NCBI GenBank assembly: GCA_964370775.1
Contig: CAYJKT010000001.1
Span: 124,001-188,000, forward strand
Length of the DNA: 64,000 nt
Direction of reading: 5' to 3'
From: SIG603 sp964370775
Lineage (GTDB): Bacteria; Bacillota; Clostridia; Oscillospirales; Acutalibacteraceae
The position numbers and the translations under genes are program-made. Shown in pieces: positions 1 to 7,828 of this stretch; position 1 is the first letter of the stretch, and each line of letters begins with the position of its first letter. Under the pieces are notes generated by a model. The model had not been told where the DNA came from and ran no database searches. It saw only the letters and a list, made by a program, of their open reading frames with translations.

Positions 1-1
1 T

Positions 2-1063
2 TCGTCTCAGATTTTAAACGTATCAGGTGCAACTCCTGCAAACATGGAATATGCACAAACATATTTAGGTATACTTGCACTGGGTTTTCCGTTTTTTGTG
101 TTTAGTACATCGGTTAGCCACATAATAAGAGCAGATGGTTCACCAAAATATTCAATGATATGTATAGGCTCAGGCGCTATTTTGAACATAGTTTTAGATG
201 CACTATTTATGTATGGTTTTAACATGGGCATAGCAGGGGCAGCGTGGGCAACGGTGATAGGGCAGGTTGTGTCAGCAGGGTTATCAGTTAAATATTTAAC
301 TAAATTTAAGACGTTTAAGTTAGATAAAAGTGTGATTTCTCTTAAATTTTTTGCTATGAAAAAAATCGCATTGCTGGGAATTGCTCCATTTGTGAACCAA
401 ATCTCAATATCCATAACTCAAATTGCAATGAATAACACAATTACCTTATACGGTGCGGACTCAATTTATGGAACGGATATTCCACTTGCATGTGTGGGGA
501 TTATCACAAAAGTTAACATGATTTTTGTGACTATAGCTATAGGCATAGGGCAAGGCTCTCAACCGATTATCGGCTTTAACTACGGCGCTAAAAATTACAC
601 TAGAGTTATGGAAGCGATACGTAAAAATTTGATGTATGTAAGTGTTGTGTCAGTAATGGCGTTCTGTGCGTTTCAGATTTTCCCAAGACAAATTACGTCT
701 TTGTTTGGCGACGGAAGCGAATTGTACTTTGAATTTGCAGAAAGTTATTTTAGAATATTCATGTTTATGGCATTTACCATTGGAATTCAACCAGTTGCTG
801 GCAACTTTTTTACTTCACTTGGCAAATCCACAAGAGGTGTGTTTATATCGCTTACTAAACAGATTTTATTCTTACTGCCACTCATAATTATTTTACCAAT
901 GTTCATGGGTTTAGACGGTGTATTGTATGCTGGCCCGATTGCAGATACTGCTGCTGTTTTAGTGTCTAGCATATTGTTAATTAAAGAATACAGAAATCTA
1001 AAAAGGTTAGATAATGAACAAAATGCAGTAAAAAAACTGACAGAAAGAGAAATTTTATGCTAG
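2..1063 (+). CDS. MATE family multidrug/Na+ efflux transporter, C-terminal part
   Basis: The reading frame is open from the first bases of the window, so the true start lies upstream; an internal ATG at 44 is not the start. The visible 353 or so residues are hydrophobic with about nine membrane segments and contain MATE-type stretches such as YAQTYLGILALGFPFF and GIGQGSQPIIGFNYGAKNY. MATE proteins export cationic drugs or metabolites using Na+ or H+ gradients; the substrate here is unknown. The stop TAG lies inside a sequence that also reads as ATG-CTA-G, the start of a second frame. That second frame is duplicated at the start of the antiporter gene at 2359. Confidence 0.85.
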   Translation, partial: SSQILNVSGATPANMEYAQTYLGILALGFPFFVFSTSVSHIIRADGSPKYSMICIGSGAILNIVLDALFMYGFNMGIAGAAWATVIGQVVSAGLSVKYLTKFKTFKLDKSVISLKFFAMKKIALLGIAPFVNQISISITQIAMNNTITLYGADSIYGTDIPLACVGIITKVNMIFVTIAIGIGQGSQPIIGFNYGAKNYTRVMEAIRKNLMYVSVVSVMAFCAFQIFPRQITSLFGDGSELYFEFAESYFRIFMFMAFTIGIQPVAGNFFTSLGKSTRGVFISLTKQILFLLPLIIILPMFMGLDGVLYAGPIADTAAVLVSSILLIKEYRNLKRLDNEQNAVKKLTEREILC

Positions 1064-1072
1064 TAAGTTTTG
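1046..1072. repeat. 27 bp direct repeat, left copy
   Basis: These 27 bases are identical to 2348-2374. Here they span the end of the MATE gene and a seven-codon frame (ATG at 1059, stop at 1080) reading MLVSFVL, which mirrors the antiporter N-terminus MLVSFAL. The pair brackets the acyltransferase gene together with its promoter and terminator. Confidence 0.9.
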
Positions 1073-1095
1073 TGCTGTAATTAATGTACGAATGA

Positions 1096-1124
1096 TTGAC
1101 AAAATTTGCCTAGCAGTGTATAAT
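1096..1124 (+). promoter_or_regulatory. sigma-A promoter of the acyltransferase gene
   Basis: TTGACA (1096-1101) and TATAAT (1119-1124), both consensus, are separated by 17 bp and lie 58 bp before the ATG at 1183. The match is perfect for a vegetative promoter. Confidence 0.85.
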
Positions 1125-1182
1125 AATTATTAGGTGATTTATCATTATATCTTGAAAAATAATTGTAATTTTGGGAGGAAAC

Positions 1183-2280
1183 ATGGAAAAAAAATTCTAT
1201 GATAATTTTAATGGAGTTAGAACTTTAGCAGCTGTTACTATTGTATTTATGCACGTGTTACAAACAGCTTCTTACACTTTTAAACCTGGATTGGTTTCAG
1301 ATTTAGCTTATATATATTTATATAATTCTTATGTTTTTGTTGAGCTCTTTTTTATGATAAGTGGTTTTTCATTGTGTTGTGGATATTATGAAAGAATTAA
1401 AAATAACAAAATGAATATCAATGATTTCTATAGTAAAAGATATACAAGGATTTTACCTTTTTTTGCTATATTGGTATGTCTAGATTTATTAGCAACTTTT
1501 CTGTTCGGCAGTGGAATAACTATGTCAGTTTTATATGAAGCTTACGCAAACTTTACACTGTTGTTTGGTTTTCTTCCTATGGTTGATATCAGTGTAATTG
1601 GTGTTGGTTGGACTTTAGGAGTAATATTTGGTTTTTATATAGTATTTCCATTTTTTGTATATACATTATGGACTAAACGCAGAGCATGGTTTTGGTTGCT
1701 AGTATTTTTAGGAATTAACTATGTTACATCTGTTTATTTTGTGGGAGAAAATGGACCTATAAAAACTAACACATTCAGATTTCTTTGCTTCTTTACAGTT
1801 GGTGGTATTTTATATCTATATAAAGATAAAATCGACAATATGTATAATAAGTTAAGTAAAAGTGTATCAATGGTAGTGTCTGTACTATTTCTTATTGTGG
1901 GGCTAATCATTAGTGTTTATTTTGAAGATAACAATAATTATACCAATATACTTGCGCTGTGGCTCACTGTGAAAAATATTTTAGCGTTTGCGCTCATACT
2001 AATTTCTGCTATGGCTCCTAACCACAAAGTGTTAGATAATATATTTACGAAATATATGAGCAACATAAGCTTTGAAATTTATTTATCTCACATGTTAATG
2101 TATAGAGTTGTAGAAATGGTGGGATTAATAGCTATTTTTGGAAACACTGTACATGGTTATATCATTGTTTCTTTAGCAGTTCTTGCAGGTTCTACAGCAT
2201 TCTCTATTGTGTTTAAGATAATAGAGAAAAAAGTTTTTGCTTATCTAGATAAAAGAAAATTAGCAAAAACTACAGTCTAA
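1183..2280 (+). CDS. Membrane acyltransferase family 3 protein (OafA/WecH type)
   Basis: This is a 365-residue polytopic protein. The N-terminal segment FNGVRTLAAVTIVFMHVLQT carries the family's conserved R and H, followed by FFMISGFSLC and SKRYTRILP, and about ten membrane helices follow. Such proteins O-acetylate or otherwise acylate cell-surface sugars or lipids; the substrate cannot be read from sequence. The ATG at 1183 is chosen because GGGAGG lies 5-6 bp upstream; a longer frame from TTG 1171 would begin inside that site. The gene has its own consensus promoter and terminator and sits between two 27 bp direct repeats, so it looks like an insertion between the MATE gene and the antiporter gene. 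Confidence 0.85.
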   Translation: MEKKFYDNFNGVRTLAAVTIVFMHVLQTASYTFKPGLVSDLAYIYLYNSYVFVELFFMISGFSLCCGYYERIKNNKMNINDFYSKRYTRILPFFAILVCLDLLATFLFGSGITMSVLYEAYANFTLLFGFLPMVDISVIGVGWTLGVIFGFYIVFPFFVYTLWTKRRAWFWLLVFLGINYVTSVYFVGENGPIKTNTFRFLCFFTVGGILYLYKDKIDNMYNKLSKSVSMVVSVLFLIVGLIISVYFEDNNNYTNILALWLTVKNILAFALILISAMAPNHKVLDNIFTKYMSNISFEIYLSHMLMYRVVEMVGLIAIFGNTVHGYIIVSLAVLAGSTAFSIVFKIIEKKVFAYLDKRKLAKTTV

Positions 2281-2293
2281 TTTATACAAAATA

Positions 2294-2340
2294 AATCCGA
2301 ATTCTAATGTTTTGCATGAGAGTTCGGATTGTTATTTTTT
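2294..2340 (+). terminator. Rho-independent terminator after the acyltransferase gene
   Basis: A 12 bp stem (AATCCGAATTCT pairing AGAGTTCGGATT with one G-U) has a 13 nt loop and is followed by a T-rich run at 2332-2340. It separates the acyltransferase from the antiporter gene. Confidence 0.85.
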
Positions 2341-2347
2341 ATTATGG

Positions 2348-2374
2348 AGAGAAATTTTATGCTAGTAAGTTTTG
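2348..2374. repeat. 27 bp direct repeat, right copy
   Basis: Identical to 1046-1072. This copy contains the last bases of the ribosome site, the ATG at 2359 and the first codons of the antiporter gene, so it is probably the functional copy of that start region. Confidence 0.9.
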
Positions 2375-3531
2375 CACTTATTTTTATTTTAAGTTTAATA
2401 CTCAGTACGGTTTTTAACAAGCTGAAACTACCTAGGTTTTTAGGCATGCTTTTAACAGGTATAATACTTTCTGCATTATCGCTTATCGATGATAGTATAC
2501 TTAATATATCGGCTGATTTACGAGAGATTGCACTTATAATTATACTTACAAGAGCTGGCTTAACACTAGATTTAAAAGTGTTAAAAAAAGTTGGTAGACC
2601 AGCAATTTTAATGAGCTTTGTTCCAGCTCTTTTTGAGATTACAGCTTACATTATTTTTGCACCTATTTTGTTCGGTTTATCAATTACTGAAGCAGCACTA
2701 ATGGGTTGTGTTTTAGCTGCTGTATCTCCTGCTGTAATTCTTCCAAGAATGATAAAGCTCACAGAGGAAAAATACGGCACCAAAGAGGGTGTGCCACAGT
2801 TAATTATGGCAAGTGCAAGCATTGATGACGTGTTTGTGATAGTAATGTTTTCGGCTGTTTTAAGCATACAAATTGCTGAAATAAAATCGCTTAACGTAGT
2901 TTCTTTCACACTGATACCATTATCGATTTTACTGGGCGTTGTTATGGGAATTATAGTAGGCATTGCTTTGGTGTGGTTTTTCAAAAAGTTTAGATTACGA
3001 GATAGCACAAAGGTGATTGTTCTGCTGAGTGTGTCATTTTTGATGGTTGCGATAGAGGACTGCGCACCTGTATCAGGGCTTGTGGCTGTAATGGCTGTTG
3101 GAGGTACTTTGCTTACAAAATACTCTGATTTATCTGTAAGAATGTCGGCTAAATTCTCAAAATTATGGGTCGCAGCAGAGATAATACTCTTTGTATTAGT
3201 CGGTGCAAATGTAGATGTTAACTATGCGATAAGGGCTGGGGGATATGCTCTGCTTTTAATATTAGTTTCCTTATGCTTTAGAGTTTTTGGAGTGTGGCTG
3301 TGCTTAATCAAAACCAAGTTAAATTATAAAGAGAGATTATTTTGCGTGTTCTCATTTTTGCCAAAGGCTACAGTTCAAGCAGCTATTGGCTCAGTTCCAC
3401 TTGCGATAGGATTGCCTGGTGGTGAAATTATTTTATCTGTAGCAGTTTTAGGTATAATAATTACAGCGCCTGTTGGTGCATTTTTGATGGATTATTCTTA
3501 TAAAAAATTGTTGAAACATGAAAAATCATAA
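2359..3531 (+). CDS. Cation/proton antiporter (Na+/H+ exchanger family, CPA type)
   Basis: A 390-residue protein with about twelve membrane helices. It starts MLVSFALIFILSLILSTVF, followed by LPRFLGMLLTGIIL, typical of the first helices of CPA-family exchangers. The acidic pair in ASIDDVFVIVMFS is in the position of the ion-binding aspartates, and the C-terminal part contains LPKATVQAAIGSVPLAIGL. It probably exchanges Na+ or K+ for H+ across the membrane. The start ATG 2359 has GGAGAG 7 bp upstream; a longer frame from 2329 would begin inside the preceding terminator. No clear promoter lies between that terminator and the gene, so expression may depend on read-through. Confidence 0.85.
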   Translation: MLVSFALIFILSLILSTVFNKLKLPRFLGMLLTGIILSALSLIDDSILNISADLREIALIIILTRAGLTLDLKVLKKVGRPAILMSFVPALFEITAYIIFAPILFGLSITEAALMGCVLAAVSPAVILPRMIKLTEEKYGTKEGVPQLIMASASIDDVFVIVMFSAVLSIQIAEIKSLNVVSFTLIPLSILLGVVMGIIVGIALVWFFKKFRLRDSTKVIVLLSVSFLMVAIEDCAPVSGLVAVMAVGGTLLTKYSDLSVRMSAKFSKLWVAAEIILFVLVGANVDVNYAIRAGGYALLLILVSLCFRVFGVWLCLIKTKLNYKERLFCVFSFLPKATVQAAIGSVPLAIGLPGGEIILSVAVLGIIITAPVGAFLMDYSYKKLLKHEKS

Positions 3532-3541
3532 AAAATCATAC

Positions 3542-3575
3542 AACCCTCACATTACTACATTATAGTGTGAGGGTT
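3542..3575. terminator. Bidirectional terminator between convergent genes
   Basis: A 10 bp perfect stem, AACCCTCACA with TGTGAGGGTT, stands between the antiporter (+) and the DUF2752 gene (-). Read on the minus strand it is followed by T-rich sequence; on the plus strand the T-run is weak. Confidence 0.7.
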
Positions 3576-3966
3576 AGTTAAATAATTTTGACATAACAGC
3601 GTTGTCATTATAGTCCATTGGTTGAACATCTGGGAAGTACATGGTCATTCGGACAGCATACACGATTAAGTATATCGCTAGTATTGATAGTAGAACAATT
3701 ACAGTTTTTTTGCCACCTTTTAGTAGCAATTTTGGCTTGTAACATAGCACAATAATTAATATAGCTGTTAACCAAAACAATGGGTGCCAGTAGAAAGCTC
3801 CACGAATATCAAAACTGGACAGAGAAAAATATGCCCTAGAAATGCCACAAGCAGGGCAAGGCAAACCTGTTGTGTTTTTTATAACGCAACCTATATCAGA
3901 GATAATTAATACGATAGAAGCAGCGACGAGTAAGATTGTTGGTTTTATGTATTTTTTATATATAAT
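3574..3966 (-). CDS. DUF2752 membrane protein
   Basis: About 130 residues with three membrane helices and the family hallmark GLPCPACGISRA after the first helix. A second conserved patch, AFYWHPLFW, follows. The function of DUF2752 is not established. The open frame reaches a TTG at 4005, but that codon lies upstream of the likely transcription start: TTGACT-17-TAAAAT at 4024-3996 on the minus strand. The only well-placed ribosome site, AAAGAGG (3979-3973), is 6 nt before an ATT at 3966. I therefore place the start at ATT 3966, giving MIYKKYIKPTILLV. An unusual start codon is thus inferred, not proven. The gene is divergent from the YwaF-like gene. Confidence 0.75.
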   Translation of the reverse strand: MIYKKYIKPTILLVAASIVLIISDIGCVIKNTTGLPCPACGISRAYFSLSSFDIRGAFYWHPLFWLTAILIIVLCYKPKLLLKGGKKTVIVLLSILAIYLIVYAVRMTMYFPDVQPMDYNDNAVMSKLFN

Positions 3967-3995
3967 AAATCGCCTCTTTATATTGATATGCTTTA

Positions 3996-4024
3996 ATTTT
4001 AACAATAATGTTTTAGATAGTCAA
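3996..4024 (-). promoter_or_regulatory. Promoter of the DUF2752 gene
   Basis: On the minus strand TTGACT (4024-4019) and TAAAAT (4001-3996) are 17 bp apart. Transcription would start near 3989, just before the AAAGAGG ribosome site. Confidence 0.6.
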
Positions 4025-4067
4025 GTAGGGAGTAAGCATCACAAACATAATTAATTTTGGGGGAACT

Positions 4068-4829
4068 ATGGAATTTTTTAAACCGATTGAAGTATATGAG
4101 AGCTTTGAGCTATTCTCTGTACCTCATCTAATTGCACTTGCTATTTTAACGGTAGCCTGTCTTGCAATTGTATTCTTACGCAAAGTAATTTTGAAAAGCG
4201 AAAAAAGAACAAGAAATCTTAGATTAACAATAGCATGGGCATTGATTATTCAACAAACTGCGTTCTATTTGTGGAAAATTAGTGCAAACGAATTCACACT
4301 AGACCAAATTTTGCCACTCAACTTATGTAGCATAGCGATTTTTTTAGCAATCTATATATTGCTGTCACAAAACAACAGGTTTTATCCACTGTTATATTAC
4401 ATAGGGATGTGTGGAGCGTTGCAAGCACTTTTAACACCGAGTATGGACGGATATAATTATCCACATTTTAGATTTTTTCAGTTCTTCACAGGGCATAATC
4501 TAATAATAATTGCTATAATTTTCATGGCTTTTGTTATGCAGTACAAAGTAGACTTAAAAGATACAGTAGTAGCGTTCTTCCAACTGCAAGTTGTAGCTTT
4601 AATGGCAGGGTTAGCAAATGTTTTCACAGGCGGAAACTACATGTTCTTGGCTAGAAAACCAGACTCAACTTCATTGTTTTCGATTATGGCAGATTGGCCA
4701 TTCTATATAGTTCAATTAGAGGTAATAGTTGTGATACTAATGCTGTTATTAAGCATACCTTACATGATACACCTTAAAAAAGACTTTGTGAAAAAAAGTA
4801 AGCTAAAGTCAATTTCACAGAATACATAA
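4068..4829 (+). CDS. YwaF/TIGR02206-type integral membrane protein
   Basis: A 253-residue protein with about seven membrane helices. It opens with the segment FELFSVPHLIALAILTVACL and has the family-like LPLNLCSIAIFLAIY, as in YwaF proteins of Firmicutes, which have no settled function. FTGGNYMFLARKP follows before the last helices. ATG 4068 is preceded by GGGGGA at a good distance. It is divergent from the DUF2752 gene and is followed by a hairpin that overlaps the pyrH promoter. Confidence 0.75.
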   Translation: MEFFKPIEVYESFELFSVPHLIALAILTVACLAIVFLRKVILKSEKRTRNLRLTIAWALIIQQTAFYLWKISANEFTLDQILPLNLCSIAIFLAIYILLSQNNRFYPLLYYIGMCGALQALLTPSMDGYNYPHFRFFQFFTGHNLIIIAIIFMAFVMQYKVDLKDTVVAFFQLQVVALMAGLANVFTGGNYMFLARKPDSTSLFSIMADWPFYIVQLEVIVVILMLLLSIPYMIHLKKDFVKKSKLKSISQNT

Positions 4830-4856
4830 GATAAAGAACCAAAAATTATGTTAAGA

Positions 4857-4889
4857 AAAGCGGTAAAAGTATTTACATTTTATCGCTTT
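4857..4889 (+). terminator. Hairpin/weak terminator before pyrH
   Basis: A 12 bp stem, AAAGCGGTAAAA with TTTTATCGCTTT (one G-U), has a 9 nt loop and is followed by only four T. It may end the YwaF-like transcript. The TTTACA of the pyrH promoter lies in its loop. Confidence 0.5.
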
Positions 4890-4900
4890 TGTAGTAAAAT
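4872..4900 (+). promoter_or_regulatory. Probable promoter of the pyrH-polC run
   Basis: TTTACA (4872-4877) and TAAAAT (4895-4900) have a 17 bp spacer, 32 bp before the pyrH ATG. It partly overlaps the hairpin at 4857-4889. Confidence 0.55.
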
Positions 4901-4931
4901 AAAGAGAATAAATATGAAACGGAGCTGTCGT

Positions 4932-5636
4932 ATGGATATAAAATATAAAAGAGTGTTATTAAAATTAAGTGGTGAGTCTCTAGCTGGTGAAAAATCAAGT
5001 GGTATAGATTTTGACGTGGTTTTAGAGATGTGCAAACCTATTAAAAAATTGGTTGAAATGGGCGTTGAAGTAGCCGTTGTTGTTGGAGGTGGTAACTTCT
5101 GGCGTGGCAGAAGCAGTGGCGATATGGACAGAACAAGAGCAGACCACATGGGTATGCTTGCAACAGTTATTAATGCATTAGGCGTGGCAGACGGATTAGA
5201 GCAAGTAGGTGTTGATGTGCGTGTTCAAACAGCTATATCTATGCCACAAATTGCAGAGCCTTATATCAGAAACAGAGCAGTTAGACACCTTGAAAAAGGC
5301 AGAGTTGTAGTTTTTGGTTGTGGTACTGGCAATCCGTTTTTCTCAACTGACACAGGTGCAGCTTTAAGAGCAGCCGAGATTGAAGCTGACGTAATTCTAA
5401 AAGCGACTTTAGTTGACGGCGTTTATGATAGCGACCCTAAAACTAATCCAAACGCTAAGAGATACGAACAAATTTCTTACATGGAAGTATTAAGCAACAA
5501 CTTACAAGTTATGGACATGACAGCAGCTTCGTTCTGTAACGATAAAGACATTCCGTTTTATGTATTTAGCATTGAAGACCCAGATAACATCGTTAAGGTT
5601 GTTCAAGGCGAAAACGTTGGTACATTAGTACATTAA
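4932..5636 (+). CDS. pyrH: UMP kinase
   Basis: A 234-residue amino-acid-kinase-fold enzyme that phosphorylates UMP to UDP in pyrimidine synthesis. Visible motifs are LLKLSGESLAGE (phosphate loop), VVVGGGNFWRG, DHMGMLATVINALG, GTGNPFFSTDTGAALRA and VDGVYDSDPKTNPNA. The start at ATG 4932 is supported by ACGGAG 7 bp upstream and by family length; ATGs at 4848 and 4914 would add a non-conserved tail. It is the first gene of a co-directional run, with frr 24 bp downstream as in many bacteria. Confidence 0.95.
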   Translation: MDIKYKRVLLKLSGESLAGEKSSGIDFDVVLEMCKPIKKLVEMGVEVAVVVGGGNFWRGRSSGDMDRTRADHMGMLATVINALGVADGLEQVGVDVRVQTAISMPQIAEPYIRNRAVRHLEKGRVVVFGCGTGNPFFSTDTGAALRAAEIEADVILKATLVDGVYDSDPKTNPNAKRYEQISYMEVLSNNLQVMDMTAASFCNDKDIPFYVFSIEDPDNIVKVVQGENVGTLVH

Positions 5637-5660
5637 TTTTATTTTTAAGAGGTAATAGTT

Positions 5661-6215
5661 ATGAAAGAGATTTTAGAAAAATCAGAAAGTAAAATGAATA
5701 AAATCATAGAAGCATTAGAGAGTGAATATGCTTCTATTAGAGCAGGAAGAGCAAACCCAGCTGTTCTTGATAAAATTATGGTTGATTATTATGGAACTCC
5801 AACTCCAATCAACCAACTTGCAGCTGTTGCAGTTGCAGAGGCTAGAGTGCTAAACATTCAACCTTGGGACGCAAGTGTTGTGTCTTCTATTGAAAAAGCT
5901 ATTCAAAAATCAGAGCTAGGTGTTAACCCACAAAGCGACGGTAAATTAATCAGACTAGTTTTTCCACAACTTACAGAGGACAGACGTAAAGAGTTAGTTA
6001 AAGAGATTAGCAAAATGGCAGAGGAAAGAAAAATTGCTATCCGTGGTGTTCGCCGTGATTCTATTGAAAAACTAAAAGATTTAAAGAAAAAAAGCGAACT
6101 TACTGAGGATGATTTAAAATTTGCAGAGAAAAAAGTTCAAGATATAACTGATAAAAAAGTTAAAGATATTGAAAGTATTGCTGCTGCTAAAGAGAAAGAA
6201 GTGCTTTCTATCTAA
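5661..6215 (+). CDS. frr: Ribosome recycling factor
   Basis: A 184-residue protein of the normal family length. It splits post-termination ribosomes together with EF-G. The N-terminal helix has EYASIRAGRANPAVLDKI, then the beta domain VDYYGTPTPINQLAAV and the LRLVFPQLTEDRRKELVK-type segment, seen here as IRLVFPQLTEDRRKELVK. The C-terminal helix is lysine-rich. AAGAGGT precedes the ATG. The position between pyrH and uppS is the standard arrangement. Confidence 0.96.
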   Translation: MKEILEKSESKMNKIIEALESEYASIRAGRANPAVLDKIMVDYYGTPTPINQLAAVAVAEARVLNIQPWDASVVSSIEKAIQKSELGVNPQSDGKLIRLVFPQLTEDRRKELVKEISKMAEERKIAIRGVRRDSIEKLKDLKKKSELTEDDLKFAEKKVQDITDKKVKDIESIAAAKEKEVLSI

Positions 6216-6235
6216 GATTAGCACACGGAGTGAAA

Positions 6236-6952
6236 ATGCCGATATTTAAAAAAGATAAATTAGTTATGCCTGACCACGTTGCTGTTATTATGGACGGCAA
6301 CGGAAGATGGGCAAAAAAACGTGGTTTGCCTCGCACAGCTGGACACACCAAAGGTGCAGCTAATTTTAAAACTATAACAAAGTATGCCTCAGACATAGGT
6401 ATTAAATACTTTACAGTATATGCTTTTTCTACAGAAAATTGGAGCAGACCAAAAGATGAAGTTAGTATGCTTATGAAGATATTTAAGGATTACTTAAATG
6501 AAGCTTTAACAGACTTTTTACACGAAAATATCAAGATTAATTTTATAGGAGATACCTCTAAGTTCTCTCCTGAATTAATTGATTTAATAGAGCGAGTAAA
6601 AGAAGGCTCTGCAAGTAAAACTGGCATGGTTTTAAATCTTGCCCTAAATTATGGTGGCAGAGACGAAATAACAAGAGCTGTTAAAATTATTGCAGAACAG
6701 TATAAAAATGGCGAGATTGATGAAATTACTGAACAGGATATAGAGAATAATCTGTATACTAATAATCAGCCAGACCCAGATATTATTATTAGACCGAGTG
6801 GAGAAGAACGACTATCTAACTTTATGCTGTGGCAATCTGCTTATTCAGAATTTATCTACTTTGATATTCTGTGGCCTGATTTCAAAAAAAGCGATTTAGA
6901 TAAGGCTATAGAGATTTATAATGGAAGGAACAGACGTTTTGGTGGGGTGTAA
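6236..6952 (+). CDS. uppS: Isoprenyl transferase (undecaprenyl diphosphate synthase)
   Basis: A 238-residue cis-prenyltransferase making the C55 lipid carrier for cell-wall synthesis. HVAVIMDGNGRWAKKRGLP holds the catalytic Asp (about D20), and FTVYAFSTENWSRP and LNYGGRDEI follow. The usual RTSGE..LSNF motif reads RPSGEERLSNFMLWQ, with Pro in place of Thr. The ATG at 6236 is preferred: the GTG at 6230 overlaps the CGGAG ribosome site. cdsA follows after 25 bp. Confidence 0.94.
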   Translation: MPIFKKDKLVMPDHVAVIMDGNGRWAKKRGLPRTAGHTKGAANFKTITKYASDIGIKYFTVYAFSTENWSRPKDEVSMLMKIFKDYLNEALTDFLHENIKINFIGDTSKFSPELIDLIERVKEGSASKTGMVLNLALNYGGRDEITRAVKIIAEQYKNGEIDEITEQDIENNLYTNNQPDPDIIIRPSGEERLSNFMLWQSAYSEFIYFDILWPDFKKSDLDKAIEIYNGRNRRFGGV

Positions 6953-6977
6953 TACGTCTTTGCGGTGATATAAGTTT

Positions 6978-7808
6978 ATGAAACAAAGGGTAATATCAAG
7001 CGTAGTAATATCTTTGATGTTAATTGCACTATTGATATTTAACAGCACATTTCCAGTATTGTTAAACATAAGCATAGGGTTGGCTTCTGCTTTTTGTGTT
7101 CACGAATTAATAGTGGCATCTGGTTTATTAAAACACTGGATGCTCTATTTTCCGTCGATTTCAGTAGCATTTGCACTGCCGTTATTTGGGATTTTTAATG
7201 TGTCTGAAATGCTCGTGGTATACGCTTTTTATTCATTCATAATGTTCACGTCTTTAATAATTTATCATAGGTCAGTAACATTTAAAGACCTAGCGATTAT
7301 ATACAGCATGTCTATTTTAATACCGTCAGCACTACAAACAATTGTTTTAAGCAGAGAGTTAAACAGTACTTACGGAATGATATATGCAATTTTATCCGTA
7401 GTTTGTGCGTGGATACCAGATATTGGAGCATTTTTGGTAGGCGTTAACTTTGGAAAAACTAAGCTTTGCCCAGAAATTAGCCCTAAAAAAACGGTTGAAG
7501 GCTTATTTGGTGGAATTGGATTTTCTGTTGTGCTAGTGCTTGCAATTGGTGTAGTATCTTCATTATTCTATTTTGGAGACATCGACTCAATAAGCTATGT
7601 TCCTTTAATAATTTTAGGATTATTAGCACCGATTACAGCAACAATTGGAGATTTAAGCTTCTCTTTAATTAAAAGAAGTTGTGGAATAAAAGATTTTGGA
7701 CAAATTATACCAGGACATGGTGGTTTGTTAGATAGATTTGACAGTGTTACATTTACAGCACCATTAGTTTTTCTAGTGTTGTCATATTTCCCAATGTTTT
7801 TATCATAA
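6978..7808 (+). CDS. cdsA: Phosphatidate cytidylyltransferase
   Basis: A 276-residue membrane enzyme forming CDP-diacylglycerol for phospholipid synthesis. About eight membrane helices precede the signature SLIKRSCGIKDFGQIIPGHG followed by GLLDRFDS, which carries the metal-binding and catalytic residues. It lies between uppS and dxr, the common Firmicutes order. The ribosome site is poor (GGTGATA), which may mean translational coupling or low expression. Confidence 0.93.
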   Translation: MKQRVISSVVISLMLIALLIFNSTFPVLLNISIGLASAFCVHELIVASGLLKHWMLYFPSISVAFALPLFGIFNVSEMLVVYAFYSFIMFTSLIIYHRSVTFKDLAIIYSMSILIPSALQTIVLSRELNSTYGMIYAILSVVCAWIPDIGAFLVGVNFGKTKLCPEISPKKTVEGLFGGIGFSVVLVLAIGVVSSLFYFGDIDSISYVPLIILGLLAPITATIGDLSFSLIKRSCGIKDFGQIIPGHGGLLDRFDSVTFTAPLVFLVLSYFPMFLS

Positions 7809-7828
7809 TAATAAATGGAGTTATATTA

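Noticed and set aside
1059..1082. Seven-codon frame MLVSFVL after the MATE gene
   Set aside because: It is best explained as the duplicated remnant of the antiporter start, not as a functional peptide gene.
2329..2358. Longer antiporter start at 2329
   Set aside because: It begins inside the acyltransferase terminator; ATG 2359 has a proper ribosome site and is the family-like start.
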